Shown in pieces: positions 1 to 5,217 of a DNA stretch of 5,217 nt. The stretch covers positions 1-5,217 of the forward strand of contig CAJUAC010000121.1 in NCBI GenBank assembly GCA_910583885.1. Reading direction: 5' to 3'. Positions within the stretch are counted from its first letter, which is position 1. The number at the start of each line of letters is the position of its first letter. The DNA is from an uncultured Oscillospiraceae bacterium. GTDB lineage: Bacteria > Bacillota > Clostridia > Oscillospirales > Oscillospiraceae. The translations under genes and the position numbers were made by a program. Below the pieces are notes generated by a model that ran no database searches, was not told the origin of the DNA, and saw only the letters and a program-made list of their open reading frames with translations.

Positions 1-513
1 TGCTTCTGCCTGTGTACCTGTCCCATCGCCGCCCCTTCTGTCAGCCTGGAGGGGAAATACCTCTGGATCCTACGGGAGACACCTATGTCAGATCATACGC
101 TGTTGTGGGTCAAGGTTGGGTTCCAGCTCCTGCTGACCCTGCCCTGCACTGTGATTGCCGGACTGTGCCTGTCCATTGCGCTGGGGTTCCAGTTGTGGCA
201 GGGTACCGCACTTCTGATTGCCACACTGCTCTTTGCAGTGGGGCACGCCATGTTTGGGATGCTGATGGGACTGACCTTCCCCAAGCTGGACGCAGTCAAC
301 GAAACCGTGGTCATCAAGCAGTCTCTGGCTACCACCCTGGCCATGTTCGTCCCCATGGCGGTGCTGGCCGCGGCAGGCGGGCTGTACTGGCTGGGCAGCC
401 AGATATCGGGCTGGGCGGCATTCGCTTTCTCCATCCTGCTGCTTGTTCTGCTGACAGCGGTATGTGCCGCTATCCTCTCCAAACGCGGCCCAACCATGCT
501 CCGGGCACTGTAA
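1..513 (+). CDS. ABC-2-type transporter permease, C-terminal part (5' end outside window)
   Basis: The reading frame is open from base 1 to the TAA at 511-513 (170 codons), so the gene enters from the left; the ATG at base 85 is internal. The part seen has four hydrophobic segments, at about residues 37-60, 67-91, 101-122 and 127-150, which makes it an integral membrane protein. Two motifs are typical of the large (about 500-600 aa) ABC-2-like exporter permeases of Clostridia: SLEGKYLWILRETP just before the first of these helices (residues 15-28, upstream of the base-85 ATG) and FPKLDAVNETVVIKQS between the second and third (about 93-108). Such proteins form the membrane channel of an export ABC transporter; the partner ATPase is usually the neighbouring gene, here off the window. 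The substrate cannot be read from the sequence. It converges with the minus-strand operon and ends in its own terminator. Family assignment is from memory of these motifs, not a search. Confidence 0.8.
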   Translation, partial: CFCLCTCPIAAPSVSLEGKYLWILRETPMSDHTLLWVKVGFQLLLTLPCTVIAGLCLSIALGFQLWQGTALLIATLLFAVGHAMFGMLMGLTFPKLDAVNETVVIKQSLATTLAMFVPMAVLAAAGGLYWLGSQISGWAAFAFSILLLVLLTAVCAAILSKRGPTMLRAL

Positions 514-518
514 CAGTG

Positions 519-555
519 GGCCCCGGCGTTCACGAAGGAACGCCGGGGCCTTTTG
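519..555 (+). terminator. Intrinsic terminator of the ABC-2 permease gene
   Basis: A perfect 13-bp GC-rich stem is formed by 519-531 (GGCCCCGGCGTTC) and 538-550, with a 6-base loop (ACGAAG, 532-537) and TTTTGT directly after it. It begins 5 bases after the TAA stop. The T-run lies only on the plus-strand side, so it is a classical factor-independent terminator for the rightward gene. On the minus strand the hairpin is followed by CACTGTTAC with no U-run, so it is a poor intrinsic terminator for the leftward operon, though it may still act as a 3' stabilising structure for that message. Confidence 0.93.
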
Positions 556-572
556 TATGGCAGCTCAGGGTT

Positions 573-3080
573 CTATTCCACAGTTTCAATGGAGTCCACG
601 ATACTGAGCTTTGCAATTTTCCGCAGCGGGACGGCTGTAGCCAGCAGGCAGGCCGCAATGGACAGGACCACCGCCTCCGCCATGGGGAGCAGCGGTGGGA
701 ATACAAGCCGCAGTTCGTCCGCCGCCGCGGCTTCCACCAGCACGGTGCAGCCATAGCCAGCGATGCAGCCAATCACTGCCGCGATGATACCGTAGTAGGC
801 GCCCTCCCACAGGAAGGTTCGGTACAGGCTCCCGGCACTCATACCCACAGCACGCTGGGTCCCAATCTCGGCAATGCGGGTATGGATATTGGTATAGACC
901 GTGTTGATGATATTCAGGACCCCGATCAGCCCGATAAACAGGATCAGGCCCCAGGCCAGCATATTGATCTGGGCCGCACTCTCCTCCATCTGCCGGTCTG
1001 TCTGCTCGTAGGATACCGTGGAGGTTCCCGGCACCCGCTGGCAGAATTGCTCCAGCACCATGTCAAAGGCCTCTCGATCCGCATTCGTGTCCAGCGCTGG
1101 CCGCAGCTCCGCATATGCGTCCGTACCGGTCAGCTGCGGGGAAAGCCGGTCACTGGTCAGCACCTGGACGCCATTGATAAAGCCGCTATTCCCCACGGAG
1201 AAATAGCCCTCGTAGCCGCTCAGGGAGAGCAGCACAGGTAGTTCTTTGCCCGCGATGGTGATGGTACTGCCCGCTTCCACATGGGTCGTGCCATAGGACA
1301 CGCCCTCAACGGCCATGGGGATGGGGTTTCGGACCACACAGCCCTCCCCGGCTTTCAGCGCTCCCAGCTGCTCCGGTGTAAGCCGTCCGGCAAATTCATG
1401 CTCCACCCACCGGTCGTTCAGTCCGAAAATCTGGAAGGTCTCCCCGGGACCGAGTACAAGATCCGTCTCGATCCCTACCGGGCGGTTCTGTCCGTCCAGT
1501 TCATAGAGCGTGAACTGCTCCGCCGCCACTGATGTTACACGTTCATCCGCCTCCAGCGCCGCCAGCTCCTCCGGTGTGATCCCGGTCACCTGGTTGACGA
1601 TGGAATAGTCCCCCAGGTGCTCCGACAGCGTGCCCGCCACACTGAGCAGGGACAAGAACCCCTGCAGAGCGATAAAAACGGTGATGCTCATGACCAGGGA
1701 CAGGATAGTGATTACCGTGCGGCCACGGCTGCGGCGCAGGTTCAGCCAGGCGTAGTGCCGCTCAAAGCTGCGGATTTTCTTTGCTCTGCCTCTGCCCCGC
1801 TTCACTTTAACGCCTGTTCCGGACATGGCGGCCACAGGGGAGACCTTTGCCGCGAACCGTGCCGCCGGGGCCGCCGCCAGGAAGGCGAACACCAGCGTAA
1901 CGGCGGCACTGAGCAGCAGATAGGCCCACTGTCCTTCGCTGTTGGCGGCGATCATGCTCTTCAGCTGCTCCGTATCCTGGGCCAGGAACATCTCCGGCGA
2001 CAGCTGACTCAGGGCAGCGTTCAGGATGCCTTTGGCGGACAGCCAGCCCAGCAGCAGCCCCGCGGGGATGCCAATGACACAGAGCAGCAGAACCTCTGCG
2101 GAGACCACGGTATAGAGCTGTCCTCTCTCCGCGCCAATGGCCCGCAGTGCGCCGTACTGCCGGATTCGCTGAGAAACGGCGATTTTCAGAATGTTGTAAA
2201 TCACCAGGCCAGCCGCCAGAAGGATCAGCGCCACCACCAATACACCGACCACCAGCAGCCAGGAGAAACCCGTGTCATCCATCCGTGTCAGTTCTGAATC
2301 AGCTGATTCTGTATCATATCGAATCCCCAGCGCGTTCAGAAGCGGAATATTATAGAGCGTGTCCAGCTCGTGAATATTCATCTGGGCACAGAGGTCATCT
2401 ACCACCGTCTGAAAGCCCTTTTTATCGGTTGTGCGGATGTCCACACTGTAATAGAGGTAGTTATCCGGCAGAAGCGCTGCTGCCGTCCCCTCCCCGGCCA
2501 GGCCCAAAATATGGCCGCCGGTATAGCCCAGGAAATTGCTCTCTGTGATGCCAACCAGAGTAAACTCAGCGGTATAATCGTAGGCATCCACTTCAATTCC
2601 GTGGCGCAGGGCCTTGGAACAGGAGAGACTGATTTTATCTCCAACCTTCCCGGAGAACCCCAGGAATCGCAAAGCATCTTCTGGCAGGACCAGTTCCATA
2701 GGCGTTTCTGGCAGACGCCCCTCCACAAGGCGGGTATAGGTTGGCCGGGTTTTCAGGCCGTCCCCCCAGTACTCCGCCAGATCCAGCGAAAGCTGATCGT
2801 TCAGCTCCATATCGCCCAAGGGGACGAACCGGCCCGCGTAAGATAGTCGGGGGTCCTGCTCCAGGAACTGGGCCTGCTCCTCGGTGAGCTGTACAAAGGT
2901 GGCGTACCGGTCGCCGCCAATGGCAATGGCCTGCTGCTCCCGCATAGCGGCCAGCACTCCGGCAGACTGCCCTACGGCGGCGGTCATCATGGTGGATAGA
3001 ATGATGGCGGTGAGAATGAGCAGTGAGGTCATCTTCTGGGCGAACAGTTCCCGCAGCGCCAGTGTGCGATAGTTTTTCAT
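573..3080 (-). CDS. FtsX/MacB-type ABC transporter permease with two duplicated halves
   Basis: An 835-aa membrane protein made of two similar halves. Each half has one TM helix, a large extracytoplasmic domain, then three TM helices. Predicted helices are at about 18-36, 273-298, 323-347, 386-404, 456-478, 708-728, 760-783 and 801-818. The outer domains (about 37-272 and 479-707) look like MacB periplasmic-core domains; the first has the usual GRLPE...GDKISL...FTLVGI pattern. FtsX signature stretches follow TM2 (RIRQYGALRAIGAERGQLY, about 305-323) and TM6 (RIAEIGTQRAVGMSAGSLY, about 735-753). A basic cytoplasmic linker (about 424-455) joins the halves. It starts at the ATG overlapping the ATPase stop (ATGA) and has a good GGAGG site. 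Family members are mechanotransmitters or exporters for peptides, lipoproteins or antibiotics. The two-component neighbours suggest a role in envelope stress or peptide resistance, which is inference. BceB proteins have 10 TM and one outer domain, so this is not canonical BceB. Confidence 0.92.
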   Translation of the reverse strand: MKNYRTLALRELFAQKMTSLLILTAIILSTMMTAAVGQSAGVLAAMREQQAIAIGGDRYATFVQLTEEQAQFLEQDPRLSYAGRFVPLGDMELNDQLSLDLAEYWGDGLKTRPTYTRLVEGRLPETPMELVLPEDALRFLGFSGKVGDKISLSCSKALRHGIEVDAYDYTAEFTLVGITESNFLGYTGGHILGLAGEGTAAALLPDNYLYYSVDIRTTDKKGFQTVVDDLCAQMNIHELDTLYNIPLLNALGIRYDTESADSELTRMDDTGFSWLLVVGVLVVALILLAAGLVIYNILKIAVSQRIRQYGALRAIGAERGQLYTVVSAEVLLLCVIGIPAGLLLGWLSAKGILNAALSQLSPEMFLAQDTEQLKSMIAANSEGQWAYLLLSAAVTLVFAFLAAAPAARFAAKVSPVAAMSGTGVKVKRGRGRAKKIRSFERHYAWLNLRRSRGRTVITILSLVMSITVFIALQGFLSLLSVAGTLSEHLGDYSIVNQVTGITPEELAALEADERVTSVAAEQFTLYELDGQNRPVGIETDLVLGPGETFQIFGLNDRWVEHEFAGRLTPEQLGALKAGEGCVVRNPIPMAVEGVSYGTTHVEAGSTITIAGKELPVLLSLSGYEGYFSVGNSGFINGVQVLTSDRLSPQLTGTDAYAELRPALDTNADREAFDMVLEQFCQRVPGTSTVSYEQTDRQMEESAAQINMLAWGLILFIGLIGVLNIINTVYTNIHTRIAEIGTQRAVGMSAGSLYRTFLWEGAYYGIIAAVIGCIAGYGCTVLVEAAAADELRLVFPPLLPMAEAVVLSIAACLLATAVPLRKIAKLSIVDSIETVE

Positions 3081-3751
3081 CCCGCCGCCACCTCCGACAG
3101 GACTCCATCCATAATTGTCAGCCTCCGGTCCGCCATGGCGGCGATCCGGTTGTCATGTGTGATGATGACCAGCGTCTTGCCCATCCGATCCCGGATGCTT
3201 TTGAGCATATCCATCACCTCGCCGCCGCTCTTGGAGTCCAGGTTTCCAGTGGGCTCGTCGGCAAAAATCACCTCCGGCTGGGCAATCAAGGCCCGGGCAA
3301 TGGCCACCCGCTGCTGCTGGCCGCCGGACAGTTCATGGGGAAGGTGGTCCAGGCGGTTCCGGATGCCCAGCAGCTCCGCCAACTGGCTCAAATAACCCTC
3401 GTCTGGCTGCTTTTTGTCCAGCAGCAGAGGCATCAGGATATTCTCCCGGGCCGTCAGCACCGGCAACAGATTGAACTGCTGGAAAATGAACCCCATCTGC
3501 CGGCGGCGGAACGCGGACAATTCTTTATCCGGTAGCGTATAGATCTCCTGACCATCATAAGTCAGGCTGCCCGAGGTGGGGTGATCCAGGCCGGACAGCA
3601 GATGGAGCAGGGTGCTCTTCCCGCTGCCGGAGGGGCCTATGATGGAGATAAAATCCCCCGGGGCAACCGTCAGGTCCACCTTGTCCAAGGCGACCACCTG
3701 ATTCTCGCCGCTGCCGTAAACTTTCGATAATTTTTTGGCCTTTATGAGCAT
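3077..3751 (-). CDS. ABC transporter ATP-binding protein, LolD/MacB class
   Basis: A 224-aa cytoplasmic ATPase that would power the FtsX-type permease encoded directly downstream. All nucleotide-binding motifs are intact: Walker A GPSGSGKST (39-47, Lys45), Q-loop FQQFNLLP (about 90-97), signature LSGGQQQRVAIARAL (141-155), Walker B VIFADEP (161-167, catalytic Glu166), D-loop NLDS (170-173) and switch His199 in IITHD. The length and the FQQFNLLP and ADEPTGNLD wording are typical of the LolD/MacB/BceA/SalX group that partners with FtsX-like permeases. The start is fixed by an AAGGAG site 9 bases upstream. The stop overlaps the permease start by 4 bases (ATGA), so the two are almost certainly made together. 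The ribosome binding site lies inside a perfect hairpin that separates this gene from the kinase, which suggests its expression is set separately from that of the regulators. The substrate is unknown. Confidence 0.96.
   Translation of the reverse strand: MLIKAKKLSKVYGSGENQVVALDKVDLTVAPGDFISIIGPSGSGKSTLLHLLSGLDHPTSGSLTYDGQEIYTLPDKELSAFRRRQMGFIFQQFNLLPVLTARENILMPLLLDKKQPDEGYLSQLAELLGIRNRLDHLPHELSGGQQQRVAIARALIAQPEVIFADEPTGNLDSKSGGEVMDMLKSIRDRMGKTLVIITHDNRIAAMADRRLTIMDGVLSEVAAG
3088..3095 (-). promoter_or_regulatory. Ribosome binding site of the FtsX permease
   Basis: GGAGGTGG on the minus strand lies inside the last codons of the ATPase gene. The GGAGG core ends 10 bases before the permease ATG at 3080. 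Together with the 4-base ATGA overlap, it supports this start and translational coupling of ATPase and permease. Confidence 0.75.
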
Positions 3752-3788
3752 AAAAACACTCTCCTTATGTTTGGGATAAGGAGAGTGT
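3752..3788 (-). promoter_or_regulatory. Hairpin sequestering the ATPase ribosome binding site, with U-run (putative attenuator or translational switch)
   Basis: A perfect 13-bp inverted repeat: 3756-3768 (ACACTCTCCTTAT on the plus strand) pairs with 3776-3788 across a 7-base loop. In the leftward transcript the 5' arm reads ACUCUCCUU, an anti-Shine-Dalgarno-like sequence. The 3' arm contains AAGGAGAG, the ATPase ribosome binding site. Directly after the stem come four more U (five in a row counting the last stem base), then the AUG at 3751. The element could hide the ribosome binding site, stop transcription, or act as a processing or stabilising stem between regulator and transporter messages. 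Five of the 13 pairs are GC, so it is weaker than the terminator at 519-555. The structure is seen in the sequence; the regulatory role is inferred. Confidence 0.7.
3761..3766 (-). promoter_or_regulatory. Ribosome binding site of the ABC ATPase, inside the hairpin arm
   Basis: AAGGAG on the minus strand, 9 bases before the ATG at 3751. It is a near-consensus site and decides the ATPase start. All six bases are paired in the 13-bp stem described for 3752-3788. Confidence 0.88.
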
Positions 3789-3811
3789 AATGGATAAATC
3801 CCAAGAAATTC

Positions 3812-4897
3812 TCACGTTTTGCCCTGGAATTTGAAGGAAGCTGTAACAGTGGCCCCAGGGCAGTTATTGAGCCGGAGATCGCCGCCATGCTTCCTGCACA
3901 GCAGCTGGCTGCTATACAGCCCCATACCGAAGTGGGCGGCGCCCCCATCCCGCTTTCCGAAGGGCTTGGGGCCGGTCTGCATCAGTTCCTGGGGGAACCC
4001 CGGACCATCGTCCGCAGCGGTCAATGTCAGGAACCCGCCATCTGTCTCCATCGTAAGTTCCAGCCCGGAGCGCGCAAACCGGGCGGCATTGGTGACCAGG
4101 TTTTCCGCCACGGTCAAGAACAGGCCGTGGTCGAGTTCCGCCTGCCCCTCCTGCGGGAAACTGCAAGATAAGTTCAGTGCGGGGGCCAGCAGCCGGGCGG
4201 TCTCCTCCAGTTCACGTCCCAGTTGGGGCAGCGAAACCGGCCTGCACTGCACAGGCATCTGCTCCAGCCGCTGGATACTGCTCATAGCCTCAACGTATTG
4301 CTCAATGCGCCGGGTGTAGACATCCATCCGCTCCAGCATCTGTTCATCCGCGCTCCCGCGCCGCAGCAGCTTCACCGTCCCCTTCAAAACGGTAACCGGG
4401 TTGCGCAGGTCGTGGGCAAAGGCGGCGTTGAGCCGTTTCCGCTCCTCCGCCTGCCGCCACAGTTCCTGATTCGTCCGCAGCAGTTCCGCCCGCATTGTTT
4501 CAAACGCGGCACATACCTGACCCAATTCGTCCCGAGATACCTCCGGGATGGTGAAGTCCAGATCGTGGGCCTGGATGCGCTCCATACCCATCTGGAGGAC
4601 GGAAATGGGACGCTTCAGCTTGATCCGGTAGAACAGGATCCCGGCCAGACACAACCCTCCCACTGGCAGGACTGCCATGGAAACCATCTGGATACCATTC
4701 AGCAGACACAGAACACGAGTCTGCTCCACTGAGGGCTGCGCCAACTCCGTGATGGTTCCATCCGGCCCAATCTCGATGCCGCCCCGGGGGTAGTCGCTGG
4801 CAATCCAGCCACAGGCGATATAGACTGCAGCGGTCAGCGCCAGCGCCGCCAGCAGACACAGCGCTGCCAATACGACAAAAGAGCGCTTCAGTCCCAT
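3812..4897 (-). CDS. Two-component sensor histidine kinase (HAMP, HisKA, HATPase)
   Basis: A 361-aa membrane kinase that would autophosphorylate on His and pass the phosphate to the response regulator encoded just upstream. Order of parts: TM1 about 7-31, a short outer loop about 32-63, TM2 about 64-91, HAMP linker about 91-146 (KRPISVLQMG, then RDELGQ), H-box AHDLRNPV with His162, N-box ENLVTNA (265-271, Asn270), G1 DDGPGF (296-301), F-box-like PFGKRDG (312-318) and G2 FGMGLY (323-328). All catalytic motifs look intact. There is no PAS or other cytoplasmic sensor domain, so the signal must act on the small loop, the membrane helices or the adjacent transporter. I chose the ATG at 4897, 5 bases after the regulator stop. 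The longer frame from 4933 only adds residues read out of frame from the end of the regulator and has no ribosome binding site. The site at 4897 is itself weak (GAGG with 3-base spacing), so translational coupling or a GTG at 4915 remain possible. Confidence 0.92.
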   Translation of the reverse strand: MGLKRSFVVLAALCLLAALALTAAVYIACGWIASDYPRGGIEIGPDGTITELAQPSVEQTRVLCLLNGIQMVSMAVLPVGGLCLAGILFYRIKLKRPISVLQMGMERIQAHDLDFTIPEVSRDELGQVCAAFETMRAELLRTNQELWRQAEERKRLNAAFAHDLRNPVTVLKGTVKLLRRGSADEQMLERMDVYTRRIEQYVEAMSSIQRLEQMPVQCRPVSLPQLGRELEETARLLAPALNLSCSFPQEGQAELDHGLFLTVAENLVTNAARFARSGLELTMETDGGFLTLTAADDGPGFPQELMQTGPKPFGKRDGGAAHFGMGLYSSQLLCRKHGGDLRLNNCPGATVTASFKFQGKT

Positions 4898-4902
4898 ATT
4901 CC

Positions 4903-5217
4903 TCAGCCGTTCCACCGGTAACCGCACCCCCATATGGTTTCAATATAGCTATGCAGCGTGTGGGCAGCCAGCTTGGCCCGGAGTTTTCGGATGTGCTCCA
5001 TAACAGTATCGCTGCTTCCCTCTCCATCAAGTCCCCATACCGTCTCATAAATACGTTCCCGGTCAAAGACCTGCCCAGGATTGAGGGACAGCAGTTCCAG
5101 GATGTCAAATTCTTTTCTTGGCAGGGGAACCGGTTTACCGCTGATTGTGACGGTCCTGGCCTCATAGTCCACCGCCAGTTCTCCGAAAAAGCGCACCGCG
5201 CCCCCGCTCTGCCGCCG
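4903..5217 (-). CDS. OmpR/PhoB-family response regulator, C-terminal DNA-binding domain (N-terminus outside window)
   Basis: The frame is open to the right edge (104 codons seen), so the gene is cut by the window. What remains is a complete winged-helix Trans_reg_C domain plus a few linker residues. Visible landmarks: the beta-rich start FGELAVDYEARTVTISGK (11-28), LPRKEFDILELLSLNPGQVF (32-51), the RIYETVWG helix (55-62), the recognition helix SSDTVMEHIRKLRAKL (68-83) and the wing with YIETIWGCGYRW (91-102). These match the OmpR/PhoB pattern closely. The receiver domain with its phospho-Asp must lie beyond base 5217. The GTG at 5196 that could be mistaken for a start is inside the interdomain linker. 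It probably activates its own operon and/or the ABC genes in response to the kinase encoded 5 bases downstream; the target DNA is not visible. Confidence 0.93.
   Translation of the reverse strand, partial: RRQSGGAVRFFGELAVDYEARTVTISGKPVPLPRKEFDILELLSLNPGQVFDRERIYETVWGLDGEGSSDTVMEHIRKLRAKLAAHTLHSYIETIWGCGYRWNG

Noticed and set aside
12..1241. Long plus-strand open frame of 409 codons
   Set aside because: It runs out of frame through the ABC-2 permease gene, across the terminator, and then antisense to the FtsX permease. Its composition (rich in Arg, Gly, His, Gln, Pro) is typical of a shadow frame in GC-rich DNA and no domain is recognisable.
1617..2297. Plus-strand open frame of 226 codons
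   Set aside because: It is antisense to the well-supported FtsX permease, rich in Gln, His and Arg, with no motif.
3023..3535. Plus-strand open frame of 170 codons
   Set aside because: It is antisense to the ATPase, whose motifs are all intact on the minus strand; this is a shadow.
3756..3788. Inverted repeat as a BceR-type operator
   Set aside because: I recall BceR-type sites as short TNACA/TGTNA-like half-sites upstream of a promoter. Here the repeat overlaps the ribosome binding site and there is no convincing -35/-10 pair; the best is TTGGGA followed 17 bases later by CCTTAT, a weak match. RNA structure explains it better.
4898..4933. Twelve-residue N-terminal extension of the kinase from the ATG at 4933
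   Set aside because: The added residues are the end of the regulator gene read in another frame, there is no ribosome binding site before 4933, and the ATG at 4897 sits right before the first TM helix.
4500..5165. Minus-strand open frame of 221 codons in the kinase/regulator region
   Set aside because: It is out of frame with both the kinase and the regulator, which carry all the expected motifs, and shows no sensible domain itself.

Overview
This window most likely comes from a GC-rich Gram-positive of the gut Clostridia type (Oscillospiraceae/Ruminococcaceae-like). That is an inference from three things: the combination of transporter families, the strong AAGGAG/GGAGG ribosome binding sites, and the GC-rich coding DNA seen by eye. 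No 16S or other marker gene is present, so the taxonomy is tentative.

Layout. The left end (1-513, + strand) holds the C-terminal 170 codons of a multi-pass ABC-2-type exporter permease whose start lies outside the window. A textbook intrinsic terminator follows (about 519-555). Everything from 573 to the right edge is on the minus strand and converges on that terminator. Read in the direction of transcription (right to left), it holds an OmpR/PhoB-type response regulator of which only the DNA-binding domain is in the window (5217-4903), a sensor histidine kinase (4897-3812), a 60-base gap with a striking hairpin (3811-3752), a LolD/MacB-class ABC ATPase (3751-3077), and a large FtsX-type ABC permease with two repeated halves (3080-573). 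ATPase and permease overlap by 4 bases (ATGA). Regulator and kinase are separated by 5 bases.

How the genes work together. A two-component system next to an FtsX-type ABC transporter is the usual arrangement of Gram-positive modules that sense cell-envelope stress or antimicrobial peptides and remove them (Bce-like and related). The kinase has two membrane helices and only about 30 extracytoplasmic residues, so it probably senses within the membrane or through the transporter. The permease differs from canonical BceB: it has about 8 predicted TM helices and two large extracytoplasmic domains, rather than 10 TM and one. This makes it more like a tandemly duplicated MacB/LolC-type permease.

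The most interesting non-coding element is a perfect 13-bp inverted repeat between the kinase and ATPase genes. In the transcript it would bury the ATPase Shine-Dalgarno sequence in a stem, followed directly by a U-run and the start codon. A second, partly competing 7-bp pairing exists just upstream. This could be an intra-operon attenuator or translational switch separating the regulators from the transporter. No RNA genes, insertion sequences, CRISPR arrays or origins were seen. Apart from the two short intergenic gaps (514-572 and 3752-3811) the window is fully coding.
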